Positions 7,531-20,724 of a stretch of DNA of 64,000 nt are shown here, piece after piece. The first letter of the stretch is position 1. Every line of letters begins with the position of its first letter. A model generated the notes under the pieces. It was not told the origin of the DNA. It did no database searches and worked only from the letters and a program-made list of their open reading frames with translations. The translations under genes were made by a program, and so were the position numbers. This stretch comes from Microbacterium caowuchunii (GTDB taxonomy: Bacteria > Actinomycetota > Actinomycetes > Actinomycetales > Microbacteriaceae), in NCBI RefSeq assembly GCF_008727755.1, contig NZ_CP044231.1, positions 248,001 through 312,000 on the forward strand. The letters are read 5' to 3'.

Positions 7531-8082
7531 ATGCGCGCAGCCGATCTTGCGGACGACCTCACCACTGTCCTGGCCACGGAGGAGGAGATCCTCGCGAAGC
7601 TCGACGAGATCGCGGCACAGGTGGCCGACGACTACAAGGGCAAGGATCTCGTGCTCGTCGGCGTCCTGAAGGGCGCGATCATGGTGATGGCCGATTTCTC
7701 CCGCGCCCTGCCGCTCCTCGCCCCGATGGACTGGATGGCGGTCTCCTCCTACGGCACGGGAACCCGCTCGAGCGGTGTCGTGCAGATCCGCAAGGACCTC
7801 GACACCGACATCCACGACAAGCACGTCCTGATCGTCGAGGACATCATCGACTCGGGACTCACCCTGAGCTGGCTGCTGGAGAACTTCGCCGCGCGCGGCG
7901 CCGCCTCCGTCGAGGTGTTCGCCCTCTTCCGCAAGCCCGAGGCCGCGAAGGTCGAGGTCGACTGCCGTTACGTCGGATTCGACATTCCGAACGAGTTCGT
8001 CGTGGGCTACGGACTCGACTACGCGGAGCGCTACCGCAACCTCCGCGACGTCGCCGTCCTCGCGCCGCACGTCTACTCCTGA
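7531..8082 (+). CDS. hpt: Hypoxanthine phosphoribosyltransferase
   Basis: A 183-residue purine salvage enzyme transferring hypoxanthine or guanine to PRPP to form IMP or GMP. The PRPP-binding loop VEDIIDSGLT is at residues 102-111, preceded by VLVGVLKGA and the flexible loop SSYGTGT. The C-terminus has VGYGLDYAERYRNL, the purine-recognition segment of bacterial Hpt. It sits between tilS and ftsH in the usual order. It would receive the bases released by the purine-scavenging island at 35-46 kb. Confidence 0.96.
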   Translation: MRAADLADDLTTVLATEEEILAKLDEIAAQVADDYKGKDLVLVGVLKGAIMVMADFSRALPLLAPMDWMAVSSYGTGTRSSGVVQIRKDLDTDIHDKHVLIVEDIIDSGLTLSWLLENFAARGAASVEVFALFRKPEAAKVEVDCRYVGFDIPNEFVVGYGLDYAERYRNLRDVAVLAPHVYS

Positions 8083-8206
8083 GCGCCCGCCCGGGCTGTA
8101 CGCCGTGGGCGAATGCACAGACGGGTCATAGATGGCTCGCGCTACCCTGTAACGACCGTCCGGCAGGCGGTTCGTTGACGAAAGGGCCGGGGTCCGTCCC
8201 CGCACA

Positions 8207-10210
8207 ATGGACTTCAAGAAGATCACCCGCAATCCTCTTTTGTATGTGCTCCTGATCGGGCTCTTCCTCATCGTGGGCTTTTCCCTGATCTCCAGCCTCG
8301 GCGGCGCCAAGCAGATCACCACGCAGCAGGGTCTGGAGCTGCTCTCCGGGAACACGGTCACGGAGGTCACCAACACGGATGGCGACCAGCGCGTCGACAT
8401 GAAGCTGTCGAGCCCCTACGAGGGCGCCAACGACGTCCAGTTCTATTACGTGGGTGCCCGCGCCGACGAGGTCGTCAGCGCGGTCGACGCGGCCAACCCC
8501 TCGGACGGCTTCAACGACGTGGTGCCGCGCGCGACGTGGTTCGACGGCCTGCTCTCCCTGATGCTGCCGATCCTGCTGCTCGGCCTCATCTTCTGGTTCC
8601 TCATCTCCTCCGCCCAGGGCGGCGGCAACAAGGTCATGCAGTTCGGGAAGTCCCGCGCGAAGCTCGTCTCGAAGGAGACGCCGACCGTGACCTTCCAGGA
8701 CGTCGCCGGTGCCGACGAGGCCATCGAGGAGATGCAGGAGATCAAGGACTTCCTGAAGGACCCGACCAAGTTCCAGGCCCTCGGTGCCCGCATCCCCAAG
8801 GGCGTGCTGCTGTACGGCCCTCCCGGAACCGGTAAGACGCTCCTCGCCCGCGCTGTCGCGGGTGAGGCGGGGGTCCCCTTCTACTCCATCTCCGGTTCCG
8901 ACTTCGTCGAGATGTTCGTCGGCGTGGGCGCCAGCCGCGTGCGCGACCTGTTCAACCAGGCGAAGGAGAACGCTCCGGCGATCATCTTCATCGACGAGAT
9001 CGACGCGGTCGGCCGTCACCGCGGCGCCGGCATGGGCGGCGGGCACGACGAGCGCGAGCAGACGCTGAACCAGATGCTCGTCGAGATGGACGGCTTCGAC
9101 CCGAAGGTCAACGTCATCGTGATCGCGGCGACGAACCGCCCCGACATCCTCGACCCGGCGCTGCTGCGTCCCGGACGCTTCGACCGTCAGATCGGCGTGG
9201 ATGCGCCGGATCTCAAGGGTCGCCAGAAGATCCTCGAGGTGCACGGGCGCGGCAAGCCCCTGGCCGACTCGGTCGACCTCGAGGTGGTCGCGCGGAAGAC
9301 CCCCGGATTCACCGGTGCGGACCTCGCGAACGTGCTGAACGAGGCGGCGTTGCTCACGGCGCGCTCCGACGCTCAGCTCATCGACAACCGCGCGCTGGAC
9401 GAGGCGATCGACCGCGTCATCGCCGGCCCCCAGCGCCGGACCCGCGTGATGAAGGACAAGGAGCGGCTCATCACCGCGTACCACGAGGGCGGCCACGCTC
9501 TCGCTGCGGCGGCGATGAACTACACCGACCCCGTCACGAAGGTCACCATCCTGCCGCGCGGCAAGGCGCTCGGGTACACGATGGTGCTGCCGCTCGACGA
9601 CAAGTACTCCGTCACCCGCAACGAGCTCCAGGACCAGCTGACCTACGCCATGGGCGGACGCGTCGCCGAGGAGATCGTCTTCCACGACCCGACGACCGGT
9701 GCCTCGAACGACATCGAGAAGGCGACCAACATCGCTCGCAAGATGGTCACCGAGTACGGCATGACGACGGATGTGGGACCGGTGAAGCTCGGGGGCAGCT
9801 CGGGGGAGATGTTCCTCGGCCGCGACATGGGCCATGGCCGGGACTACTCGGAGCGCATCGCCGAGCGCGTCGACGCTCAGGTGCGTGCCCTCATCGAGCA
9901 GGCGCACAACGAGGCGTACCGGGTGCTCAACGACAACCGTGACGTCCTCGACCGGCTCGCTCTCCTCCTGCTCGAGAAGGAGACGCTCGATCACCTGGAG
10001 CTCGCCGAGATCTTCAAGGACATCCGTCGTCTGCCCGAGCGCCCGCAGTGGCTGTCCAGCTCCGAACGCCCGGTGTCTGAGGTGCCGCCGGTGCAGGTGC
10101 CGCGCCGCACCATGCCGGTCGGTGCCGTCGCGCAGGAGGAAGCGGAGTCGGCGGCCGAGGAGGCTCCTGCCCGTCGTCCTGCGGGACAGGCGCGCCCCGC
10201 GACCGCGTAG
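8207..10210 (+). CDS. ftsH: ATP-dependent zinc metalloprotease FtsH
   Basis: A 667-residue membrane protease degrading misfolded membrane and regulatory proteins. Two membrane helices (about 7-27 and 112-134) flank an extracytoplasmic domain. The AAA module follows, with Walker A GPPGTGKT (about 204-211), Walker B IIFIDEID and the second region of homology [19 protein letters not shown]. The zinc motif HEGGH starts at residue 426. The tail is long and low in complexity ([17 protein letters not shown]), as in other actinobacteria. ATG at 8207 immediately precedes the first helix. The next gene, folE, follows within 10 bases. Confidence 0.98.
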   Translation: MDFKKITRNPLLYVLLIGLFLIVGFSLISSLGGAKQITTQQGLELLSGNTVTEVTNTDGDQRVDMKLSSPYEGANDVQFYYVGARADEVVSAVDAANPSDGFNDVVPRATWFDGLLSLMLPILLLGLIFWFLISSAQGGGNKVMQFGKSRAKLVSKETPTVTFQDVAGADEAIEEMQEIKDFLKDPTKFQALGARIPKGVLLYGPPGTGKTLLARAVAGEAGVPFYSISGSDFVEMFVGVGASRVRDLFNQAKENAPAIIFIDEIDAVGRHRGAGMGGGHDEREQTLNQMLVEMDGFDPKVNVIVIAATNRPDILDPALLRPGRFDRQIGVDAPDLKGRQKILEVHGRGKPLADSVDLEVVARKTPGFTGADLANVLNEAALLTARSDAQLIDNRALDEAIDRVIAGPQRRTRVMKDKERLITAYHEGGHALAAAAMNYTDPVTKVTILPRGKALGYTMVLPLDDKYSVTRNELQDQLTYAMGGRVAEEIVFHDPTTGASNDIEKATNIARKMVTEYGMTTDVGPVKLGGSSGEMFLGRDMGHGRDYSERIAERVDAQVRALIEQAHNEAYRVLNDNRDVLDRLALLLLEKETLDHLELAEIFKDIRRLPERPQWLSSSERPVSEVPPVQVPRRTMPVGAVAQEEAESAAEEAPARRPAGQARPATA

Positions 10211-10213
10211 GCT
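10208..10213 (+). promoter_or_regulatory. -10 box TAGGCT, leaderless folE promoter
   Basis: TAGGCT overlaps the ftsH stop codon and is followed by six bases and the folE ATG at 10220. Confidence 0.5.
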
Positions 10214-10219
10214 CGGCCA

Positions 10220-10819
10220 ATGGCCGTGGACCGGGAACGTGTCGCCGCACTCGTGCGCGAGATGCTCGACGCGATCGGTGAGGACCCCGACCGGCCGGGG
10301 CTGAAGCAGACGCCGCAGCGCGTGGCCGACACCTTCGCAGAGTTCTTCGCCGGTGTCGGCGAGGACCCCGCGGCCGCTCTGGCCCACACCATCTCGGTCT
10401 CCCGCGGTCCCGCCCCTGAGACGCTGCCATCCGGCGCCGTGATGGTCCGCGACATCCGATTCCGGTCGATCTGCGAGCACCATCTGCTGCCGTTCCGCGG
10501 CCGCGCGCACATCGCGTACCTCCCGGGCGAGCAGGTGGTCGGCTTCGGCGCCCTGCCGCGCGTGGTGGACGTGCTCGCCGCCCGGCCGCAGGTTCAGGAG
10601 CGGCTGGGCGAGCAGATCGCCGACACGATCGCCGGCGCGCTCGACGCCCGCGGGGTCCTCGTCATCCTGCAGGCGCAGCACGAGTGCATGACGATGCGCG
10701 GCGGCCGGCAGCCGGACGCCGATACGCTGACCATCGCCGCCCGCGGCGAGCTCTCCGAGCCCGCGGCGCGCGCCGAGATCATCGCACTCCTGACCGGAAG
10801 GACAGAATGGCCTGTCTGA
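10220..10819 (+). CDS. folE: GTP cyclohydrolase I
   Basis: A 199-residue enzyme converting GTP to 7,8-dihydroneopterin triphosphate, the first step of tetrahydrofolate synthesis. The signature ICEHHLLPFRGRAHIAYLP carries the zinc Cys and His residues, and the third ligand is in QHECMTMRG. DRPGLKQTPQRVADTF near residue 30 is the conserved N-terminal helix. It opens the folate operon folE-folP-folB-folK; its end overlaps the start of folP by 13 bases, implying translational coupling. Confidence 0.97.
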   Translation: MAVDRERVAALVREMLDAIGEDPDRPGLKQTPQRVADTFAEFFAGVGEDPAAALAHTISVSRGPAPETLPSGAVMVRDIRFRSICEHHLLPFRGRAHIAYLPGEQVVGFGALPRVVDVLAARPQVQERLGEQIADTIAGALDARGVLVILQAQHECMTMRGGRQPDADTLTIAARGELSEPAARAEIIALLTGRTEWPV

Positions 10820-11610
10820 TCATGGGCATCGTCAACGTCACGCCCGACTCGTTCAGCGACGGCGGACGCCATGCGGATCCCGAATCCGCCGTCGCCCACG
10901 GGCTGCGCCTGCGGGAGCAGGGAGCGGCGATCCTCGACGTCGGCGGCGAATCGACCCGGCCGGGATCCGCTCGCGTCTCGGTCGAGGAGGAGCAGGAACG
11001 CGTCATCCCGGTCGTGTACGCCCTCGCCGAGCTCGGTGCGGTGGTCAGCATCGACACCATGAACGCGAGTACCGCGTCCGCCGCCATCGCGGCGGGTGCG
11101 CGCATCGTCAACGACGTGTCCGGGGGTCTCGCGGATCCCGACCTGCTGCCGGTCGTGGCGGAGTCCCGCGCCGACATCGTCCTGGGGCACTGGCGCGGTC
11201 ATTCGGACCGGATGTACGCGCAGGCGGAGTACCGGGACATCACCCGCGAGGTCGTCGGTGAGCTGCGCGAGCGGTTGTCCGCCGCTGCCGCCGCGGGCAT
11301 CGCGCCCTCCCGCGTGATCCTGGATCCCGGGATCGGTTTCGCCAAGCGCGGCGCCCAGAACTGGGAGCTGCTGCGCGGACTCCCGCACCTGGTCGGCGCA
11401 GGCGCTCGCGTGCTGGTCGGCACGAGCCGGAAGCGCTTCCTGGCCGACGTACTCGGGGAGGACGCGTCGGAGGAACGGCGCGACCTGGCGACGGCCGTCA
11501 CGAGCGTCCTGTCCGCGCAGGCCGGCGCCTGGGCGGTGCGCGTGCACGACGTGCCGACCACGCGCGACGCGCTGCGGGTGGCCGAGGCATGGAAGAGCGG
11601 CGCGGCATGA
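10807..11610 (+). CDS. folP: Dihydropteroate synthase
   Basis: A 267-residue TIM-barrel enzyme joining p-aminobenzoate to 6-hydroxymethyl-dihydropterin diphosphate; it is the sulfonamide target. Family signatures are at the N-terminus: IMGIVNVTPDSFSDGG and ILDVGGESTRPG. IVNDVSGG, the LILDPGIGFAK-like segment VILDPGIGFAKRG, and SRKRFL follow in order. The start at 10807 is set by GGAAGGA five bases upstream and by the conserved MACLIMGIVN beginning; it lies inside the end of folE. The stop overlaps the folB start (ATGA). Confidence 0.96.
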   Translation: MACLIMGIVNVTPDSFSDGGRHADPESAVAHGLRLREQGAAILDVGGESTRPGSARVSVEEEQERVIPVVYALAELGAVVSIDTMNASTASAAIAAGARIVNDVSGGLADPDLLPVVAESRADIVLGHWRGHSDRMYAQAEYRDITREVVGELRERLSAAAAAGIAPSRVILDPGIGFAKRGAQNWELLRGLPHLVGAGARVLVGTSRKRFLADVLGEDASEERRDLATAVTSVLSAQAGAWAVRVHDVPTTRDALRVAEAWKSGAA

Positions 11611-11978
11611 GCGGTGACAGGATCACGATCACGGGCCTGCGGGGATTCGGCTTCCACGGGGTCTATCCCGAGGAGAAGCGCGAGGGCCAGGAGTTCGTCG
11701 TCGACGTCACGATGACCGTGGATCTGCGGCCCGCCGCCGCGAGCGACGACGTCGCCGACACCGTCCACTACGGCGAGGTCGCCGATGACGTGGTCGCCGA
11801 GATCGAACAGCGCCCGGTCGACCTGATCGAGACGCTCGCCGGACGGATCGCGGATGTCGTGCTCGCCCGCCCCCTGGTGCGTGCGGTCGCCGTCACCGTG
11901 CACAAGCCCTCCGCCCCCATCACCGTGCCGTTCACCGACGTGTCGGTGACGGTCGAACGCACCCGGGAGGACCGGTGA
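11607..11978 (+). CDS. folB: Dihydroneopterin aldolase
   Basis: A 123-residue enzyme cleaving 7,8-dihydroneopterin to 6-hydroxymethyl-dihydropterin and glycolaldehyde. It shows the family opening ITGLRGFGFHGVYPEEKREGQEF and the substrate-binding segment DTVHYGEVADDV. VDLIETLAGRIAD and VTVHKPSAPI complete the tunnelling fold. ATG at 11607 overlaps the folP stop by four bases; an upstream ATG at 11589 would add six residues without conservation. Its stop overlaps the GTG of folK. Confidence 0.95.
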   Translation: MSGDRITITGLRGFGFHGVYPEEKREGQEFVVDVTMTVDLRPAAASDDVADTVHYGEVADDVVAEIEQRPVDLIETLAGRIADVVLARPLVRAVAVTVHKPSAPITVPFTDVSVTVERTREDR

Positions 11979-12505
11979 ACCGTCGTCTCGCGCAGGGCAT
12001 CCAGGTGACCGAACCGCACCCCGGACCGGCGGTGCAGGCGGTCGTAGCCCTCGGATCCAACCTCGGTGACCGGGTCACGCTCCTGAACGCCGCCATCGCC
12101 GACCTCGGCCGCCTGCCCCTGACCTCCGGTGTGCACGTCGCCACCCCGATCGAGACGGTCGCCGTCCGTCCCGATGGACCGGATGCGGATGCGCCGGCGT
12201 ACCTGAACACGGTCGCCCTCATCTCCACCCGGCTGGCCCCCTCCATCCTGCTGTCGTACCTGCACGCGATCGAGGACCGGCACGGACGCGAACGGCGGGA
12301 GCGCTGGGGTGACCGGACCCTGGACCTCGACCTCATCGTGTACGGCGATCTCCGGGTCGACACGCCGCGGCTGACCGTCCCGCATCCCCGTGCCGCCGAG
12401 CGTCCGTTCGTGCTCGATCCGTGGCTGGAACTCGACCCGGACGCCGTCATACCGGGGCTCGGCCGGGTCGACGCCCTGCGCGCACAGCTGGAGCAGGACC
12501 GATGA
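11975..12505 (+). CDS. folK: HPPK (hydroxymethyldihydropterin pyrophosphokinase)
   Basis: A 176-residue enzyme transferring pyrophosphate from ATP to 6-hydroxymethyl-dihydropterin, giving the FolP substrate. Motifs are VVALGSNLGDR, PAYLNTVALIST and the signature RWGDRTLDLDLIVYGD with the two magnesium-binding aspartates. VPHPRAAERPFVLDPWLELDPDA is the usual C-terminal region. The GTG start at 11975 is in a four-base overlap (GTGA) with folB. About 18 N-terminal residues precede the first conserved strand, slightly longer than average. Confidence 0.95.
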   Translation: MNRRLAQGIQVTEPHPGPAVQAVVALGSNLGDRVTLLNAAIADLGRLPLTSGVHVATPIETVAVRPDGPDADAPAYLNTVALISTRLAPSILLSYLHAIEDRHGRERRERWGDRTLDLDLIVYGDLRVDTPRLTVPHPRAAERPFVLDPWLELDPDAVIPGLGRVDALRAQLEQDR

Positions 12506-12993
12506 AGCGCACGAGTCCTGCGGTCCTGGCCACCGCCGCCGTCCTGGGCGCGGGCCTCGGCTTCGCCATCGACCAGGCGCTCACCGCGTCCGGGAACGCG
12601 ACCTTCACCCCGACGGCGACGCTGCCCATCCTGCTCGCCCTGCTCGGGGGACTCGTGCTCGCCCTCGCCATCCCCATCCGGCGAGCCACGCGCGGGCCGG
12701 TTCGGACACCGATCGATCCGTTCCGCGCCGTCCGGGTCGCGATGCTCTCGAAGGCCGCGAGCATCGTGGGAGCGGCCGTCGGCGGGCTCTCGGTGGGCCT
12801 CCTGATCTTCCTGCTCACCCGCCCCGTGGTCCCCTCGGTAAGCTCGATGGGGGCGGTCATCGCAACCGTGGCGGCGTGCGCGCTACTCACGGCCTGCGCG
12901 CTCGTCGCCGAGAATCTCTGCACCATCCGGAAGGACGACGATGACGACCAACCCGGAACCGGAGAAGCCGCCGGCGACACCCTCGCCCACTGA
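12502..12993 (+). CDS. DUF3180 membrane protein
   Basis: A 163-residue integral membrane protein with four hydrophobic segments (about 8-25, 35-58, 82-106, 115-136). They are arranged as two hairpins around a short basic loop (IRRATRGP). This matches DUF3180, which nearly always follows folK in Actinobacteria; its function is unknown. The start overlaps the folK stop by four bases (ATGA). The acidic C-terminal tail (RKDDDDDQPGTGE) is translated in a region that also encodes the start of the next gene in another frame. Confidence 0.85.
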   Translation: MKRTSPAVLATAAVLGAGLGFAIDQALTASGNATFTPTATLPILLALLGGLVLALAIPIRRATRGPVRTPIDPFRAVRVAMLSKAASIVGAAVGGLSVGLLIFLLTRPVVPSVSSMGAVIATVAACALLTACALVAENLCTIRKDDDDDQPGTGEAAGDTLAH

Positions 12994-13575
12994 GACGGCC
13001 CAGGGCCCGGTGATCTCGGAGGTCCCCGAGCGCACCGCATCCGCCGCGGACTCCACGCTGGACGTCGGCACGTTCTCCACGATCCCTGAGCCGCGTCGGC
13101 CGGGTCTCGTCATCGGTGACGGGACATGGCACCAGCTCGCCCGTCCCTATCTCGTGGTGCAGCTGATCTCCACGGCGCTGTGGCTGGTGCTCGTCGCGGT
13201 CGCTGCGACCGTCCTTTCCCTCGCGACCGGCGTGGTCTGGGTGTGGATCCCCGCCTCCGTCCTGCTCGTGGTGTTCGCCGTCACCCTCGCGATCACGCCC
13301 CGCCAGGTGCGCTCCTTCGGCTACCGGCTCCGCGAGAACGACCTCGTGCTGCGCCGGGGCATCCTCTTCCAGCGCGTGGTCGCCGTGCCCTATGGGCGGA
13401 TGCAGCTGGTCGACATCACTCACGGCCCTCTCGACCGCGCCTTCGGGATCGCACAGCTCAAGCTCGTCACCGCCGCGGCGGCCACGGCGGTCGCCCTCCC
13501 CGGGCTGACCCAGGCCGCCGCCGAGGAACTCCGGGACGCCCTGATCGAGGTCGCCGAGACGCGTCGGACCGGACT

Positions 13576-13579
<4 letters not shown>
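12941..13579 (+). CDS. PH-domain (bPH2, YdbS-like) membrane protein
   Basis: A 212-residue protein starting inside the preceding gene (53-base overlap). The N-terminal 55 residues are a Pro/Thr/Glu-rich cytoplasmic segment. Two membrane helices follow (about 68-92 and 99-120). A bacterial PH-like domain then carries the conserved SFGYRLRENDLVLRRGILFQRVVAVPYGRMQLVDI and GPLDRAFGIAQLKLVTA, shown here as separate pieces. YdbS/YdbT pairs occur together in many Gram-positives; their role in the membrane is not established. The stop overlaps the GTG of the YdbT-like partner. Confidence 0.88.
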
Positions 13580-15266
<1,687 letters not shown>

Positions 15267-15270
<4 letters not shown>

Positions 15271-15983
15271 GCCGCGACGGACGGCTGGGAGTCGGGATCA
15301 TCGGTGCGGGCAAGGTCGGCCCCATCGTGGGCGCCGCACTCGCCGGTGCCGGACACGCCCTCACCGGCATCACCTCGGGTTCGGACGACGACCGGGTCGA
15401 GGCGATCCTGCCCGGTGTGCCCGTGCTCGAGGCGCCGGAGGTCGTCCGGCGCAGCGAACTGGTCGTCCTGGCCGTCCCGCACGAAGAGCTGCCCGGTCTC
15501 GTGGCGGGGCTCGCCGAGCTCGGGGCATGGCAGGTCGGTCAGCTCGTCCTGCATGTGGACGCCGCCTACGGCACCGACGTGCTGACCCCCGCCGCGGCGC
15601 GGGGCGCCATCCCGCTCGCCGTCCACCCGGCGATCACGTTCACGGGCACGAGCATCGACCTGCGGCAGCTGCCCGCCTCGTACGCCGCCGTCACCGCGCC
15701 CGCCGCGGTGCTCCCGATCGCCCAGGCGCTCGCCGTCGAGATGGGCTGCGAGCCGGTGGTGGTCGCCGAGGGCGACCGGCCCGCCTACGCGGAGGCGATC
15801 GCCATCGCGACCCAGTTCGCCCGCTCGATCGTGCAGCAGGCCACCGGCATCCTCGGCGGGATCGGCGTGGAGAACCCGGGCGGCTACCTCTCGGCGCTCG
15901 TCCGTTCGACGGTCGACGACGCGCTGACCCGCGCCTCGCCGCACGGCGGGACCCCGGAGCTTCCCGACGACCCGCTCGGGTGA
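15267..15983 (+). CDS. DUF2520 Rossmann-fold protein
   Basis: A 238-residue protein with an N-terminal dinucleotide-binding loop, VGIIGAGKVGPIVGAALAGAGH, given here by its key GxGxxG glycines at residues 12-17. VVLAVPHEEL and a C-terminal helical region (NPGGYLSALVRSTVDDAL) are typical of the Rossmann-like plus DUF2520 family. In many actinobacteria this gene lies directly upstream of panC and panD; here neither follows and lysS comes next. Suggested roles in pantothenate metabolism are inference from that context. ATG at 15267 overlaps the previous stop (ATGA). Confidence 0.88.
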
Positions 15984-16042
15984 CGCGCGGCATCCGCGGG
16001 CTCTCCGCATCCGCGCCCGCGGGGCGGGGCATGCGCCGCGGA

Positions 16043-16048
16043 TAGACT
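16043..16048 (+). promoter_or_regulatory. -10 box TAGACT upstream of lysS
   Basis: TAGACT lies 28 bases before the lysS ATG. The short leader contains the ribosome site GAGGAG. Confidence 0.45.
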
Positions 16049-16076
16049 GGGCGGTGACTTCCGAGGAGCCCCCACG

Positions 16077-17592
<1,516 letters not shown>

Positions 17593-17600
<8 letters not shown>

Positions 17601-18708
17601 TTCCGTCCCGGCGGGGTCGGAAGGCCCAGTCAGGCAGATGGCCCGCCTGCACCATCGACAGCACGATGCGGCTCAGGCCGTGCTCGGGGTCGATCTCGCA
17701 GGCCCAGGAGGCGTACCGTTCCGCGTGCGTCGACCGGCCCAGGGCCCAGGCGATCCAGGCACAGACCGACAGCGGCCCCGGCCGGACGTCCCGCGGTGCG
17801 ACGGCGGCGAGTCGCCGGGTGACCTCCAGCGCGGTCCTCAGCCGTTCGCCGTCCGGGCGTTCCCCCTCGCCCATCATCCGTTCGGCGAGCGAGGCCGGAT
17901 ACTCGTGGCCGCCCTCCCATCGCAACTGGGCGTCGAGGGCGGCGTCGCCGGCATCCAGCCCGTCCAGCCATGCCGTCAGCCCGATGTCGCGCAGTGAGGG
18001 CCGGGCGAGGCACCAGATGAGCGCCGCCTGGTCGTAGGGGTCGTCCGGCGGCTCTTCCAGCGCCTCCTCGAACAGCGCGGGCAGATCGTCGAGCGCGCAC
18101 GCCGCCACGAAGGCGGCGGGATCGATCCGGTCGTCCGACCCCGCGGCGGAGCCGTCGCAGCAGACCGCGATCGCGCGCTGCACCTGCTGGAGCGCTCGTC
18201 CCACCCGCTCGCGGGCGGCGAGATCTGCCCGCGGGAGCTCTGCGCCGGCGAGGTGGTCCGGATGCAGCGGGTTCTCGGCGAGGGCCTGCGGGGGCGGCGC
18301 CGGGAGCCCGGCCAGGGGAGCGACGGGGTGGGGCCCCGGCCCGTACCGGGTCCACGCGTCCGTCCCCACGCAGAGGAGGTCCATCAGACGCAGGCCGCAC
18401 CGCTCGGCGGCGGTCTCCAGCGCCGCGGCGAGCTCCCGGCGCGGGGGTGGGGCGAGCTCCGCCGCATCGCAGTAGACGATCGCCAGGACCGCGTCCACGG
18501 GGGAGACCCGGCAGGCGAGCCCCATGGCGGTGGAGGCGAAGCCGACGGGATCGGCGTCCTCCGGGGGCAGGTCGAACCGCATGCCGCCGAGGCTGCGGCC
18601 GTCGGCGAACGGCACCAGCACGACGCTCCGGCTCGGGGTGAAGCCCAGCAGGTGCGGGGCCAGGGCGAGGAACTCCGCGGCATCCGCGGCCTTGATGATG
18701 GTGGTCAT
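17593..18708 (-). CDS. DUF4192 protein
   Basis: A 371-residue protein matching DUF4192, an actinobacterial family of unknown function. It opens with IIKAADAAEFLALAPHLLG followed by the SRSVVLVPFADGR strand, the usual family start. It also has YCDAAELAPPPRRELAAALE and a C-terminal repeat-like helical part (ALGRSTHAERYASWACEIDPEHGLSRIV) suggestive of TPR-like packing. No signal peptide or membrane segment is seen. Convergent with lysS and overlapping it by eight bases, so transcripts collide there. Confidence 0.85.
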
Positions 18709-18799
18709 GTCCCGAGCGTGCTCGCGCGGCGGCGGCCGTGACCGAGTCCACAGGCGGTCCGAGCGGAACTCTCCCAGGGGAGGACAGGTCGCAGGGGAT

Positions 18800-18805
18800 T
18801 AGGAT
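18800..18805 (+). promoter_or_regulatory. -10 box TAGGAT, leaderless promoter
   Basis: TAGGAT, six bases (GGAGTC), then the ATG of the small membrane protein at 18812. Confidence 0.55.
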
Positions 18806-18811
18806 GGAGTC

Positions 18812-19003
18812 ATGGAGAGCTACTGGGTCGCGGTGCTGTGGGCGATCCTGCCGACCATCGTCGTCACCCTGGCGTTCTTCTACATCTTCCGCTCGATCGT
18901 GCGCATGGACCGCACCGAGCGCAAGGTCTACGCGCGGATCGAGGCCGAGGAACGCGCCAAGCGCGGGATGCCGTCGCCTGCATCCGCTCCTGCCGACCGC
19001 TGA
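18812..19003 (+). CDS. Small single-helix membrane protein
   Basis: A 63-residue protein with one membrane helix (about 6-27, VAVLWAILPTIVVTLAFFYIF) and a basic/acidic cytoplasmic tail (RMDRTERKVYARIEAEERAKRG). Its own TANNNT promoter at fixed distance and good codon use support it as real. Similar short proteins are common in Microbacteriaceae; function unknown. Confidence 0.75.
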   Translation: MESYWVAVLWAILPTIVVTLAFFYIFRSIVRMDRTERKVYARIEAEERAKRGMPSPASAPADR

Positions 19004-19152
19004 CGCTCCGGGCCGGCGCCGCCTCTCCGGTCGACCGCATCCGCTCCGGCTCAGCGCCGCCACCGTCGACGCGTACTGCGCCGCCACCGCAGCCGTCGTC
19101 CCGCTTCCAGCCTCCCTGCCCGATACGCTGATCGAGTTGCCCGGGAGGCCGA

Positions 19153-20619
19153 GTGTTCCAGATCGATTTCGATGATCCGTGGTGGCTGCTGGCCGTCTTC
19201 GTGTTCGACGCCACCATCCGCATCGCGGCGATCATCATCGTGCCCCGGAACCGCCGCCCGACCGCGGCGATGGCCTGGCTGCTGGCGATCTACTTCATCC
19301 CCATCATCGGGGTCTTCCTCTTCCTGCTGATCGGCACGCCGCGGCTCCCGCGCGTCCGGCGGCGCCGGCAACGCGCGGTGAACGAGTACATCCAGGAGAC
19401 GACCAGAGGGCTCGACTTCGGGACGCTCCGGCCGGATGCACCCGGCTGGTTCACGTCGCTCGTGACGCTCAACCGCAACCTGGGGGCCATGCCGATCTCC
19501 GGTGACAACGACGCGCACCTCATCTCCGACTACCAGGAGAGCCTGGACGCGATGGCCGACGCCATCCGCCATGCCGAGGCCTACGTGCACGTCGAGTTCT
19601 ACATCCTGCAGTCGGACGCCTCGACCGACAACTTCTTCCGCGCGATGGAGGAGGCCGCGGCCCGCGGCGTCAGCGTGCGGGTGCTGCTGGACCACTGGGC
19701 CAACCGCGGCAAGCCCTACTACCGTCGGACGCTGAAGCGGCTCGACGCGATGGGCGCGAAGTGGAGGCTCATGCTGCCGGTGCAGCCGCTGCGCGGCAAG
19801 TACCAGCGGCCGGACCTGCGCAACCACCGCAAGCTCCTCGTGGTGGACGGCCAGGTGGCCTTCATGGGGTCGCAGAACGTCACGGACTCCACCTACAACC
19901 TGCGCAAGAACATCAAGCGCGGCCTGCACTGGGTCGACCTGATGGTGCGGCTGGAGGGCCCGGTCGTCGGCAGCGTGGATGCCGTCTTCCTCTCGGACTG
20001 GTACAGCGAGACCGACGAGATCCTGAGCGAAGAGGTGCGGCAGTACGACCTGAACCGGTCCACCGGCGATCTCGACTGCCAGATCGTGCCGTCCGGACCC
20101 GGGTTCGAGTTCGAGAACAACCTGCGCCTGTTCATCGGCCTGCTCTACGCGGCGAAGCGACGCATCTCGGTCGTCAGCCCCTACTTCGTCCCGGACGAGG
20201 CGATCCTCCTCGCGATCACCACGGCATGTCACCGCGGCGTCGAGGTCGAGCTGTTCGTCTCCGAGGAGGGCGATCAGGCCCTCGTCTACCATGCGCAGCG
20301 CAGCTACTACGAGGCGCTGCTCCGCGCCGGCGTGCGGATCTGGATGTATCGGCGTCCCTACATCCTGCACACCAAGGCGTTCACGATCGACGACGAGGTC
20401 GCCGTCATCGGCTCGAGCAACATGGACATGCGCTCCTTCGGTCTGAACATGGAGATCACGCTCATGATCCGGGGCGGTGAGTTCGTCGAGGAGATGCGCG
20501 AGGTCGAGGACAAGTACCGCAGCCTCAGCCGAGAGCTCACCCTCGACGAGTGGTTGCAGCAGCCGCTGCGCTCGACCGTGCTGGACAACCTGGCCCGGCT
20601 GACCTCCGCCCTGCAGTGA
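19153..20619 (+). CDS. cls: Cardiolipin synthase
   Basis: A 488-residue phospholipase D superfamily enzyme condensing phosphatidylglycerol into cardiolipin at the membrane. Two N-terminal helices (about 8-25 and 37-57) form the PLDc_N anchor with FLFLLIGTPRLP. Two HKD motifs follow: HRKLLVVD from H225 with GSQNV, and HTKAFTID from H406 with IGSSNMD. Both catalytic histidines and lysines are present. GTG at 19153 has GGGAGG eight bases upstream and a TACGCT -10 candidate at 19124-19129. Stand-alone gene. Confidence 0.95.
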   Translation: MFQIDFDDPWWLLAVFVFDATIRIAAIIIVPRNRRPTAAMAWLLAIYFIPIIGVFLFLLIGTPRLPRVRRRRQRAVNEYIQETTRGLDFGTLRPDAPGWFTSLVTLNRNLGAMPISGDNDAHLISDYQESLDAMADAIRHAEAYVHVEFYILQSDASTDNFFRAMEEAAARGVSVRVLLDHWANRGKPYYRRTLKRLDAMGAKWRLMLPVQPLRGKYQRPDLRNHRKLLVVDGQVAFMGSQNVTDSTYNLRKNIKRGLHWVDLMVRLEGPVVGSVDAVFLSDWYSETDEILSEEVRQYDLNRSTGDLDCQIVPSGPGFEFENNLRLFIGLLYAAKRRISVVSPYFVPDEAILLAITTACHRGVEVELFVSEEGDQALVYHAQRSYYEALLRAGVRIWMYRRPYILHTKAFTIDDEVAVIGSSNMDMRSFGLNMEITLMIRGGEFVEEMREVEDKYRSLSRELTLDEWLQQPLRSTVLDNLARLTSALQ

Positions 20620-20724
20620 ACCGCACGGTCCACGCGTGACCGTGCCGTGACCAGCCCTTCGGCGGACGCGCAGGCGTTTTGCGACATGATGTGGGGAAGA
20701 CATGGATCGCGGAGGGGCGTACAC

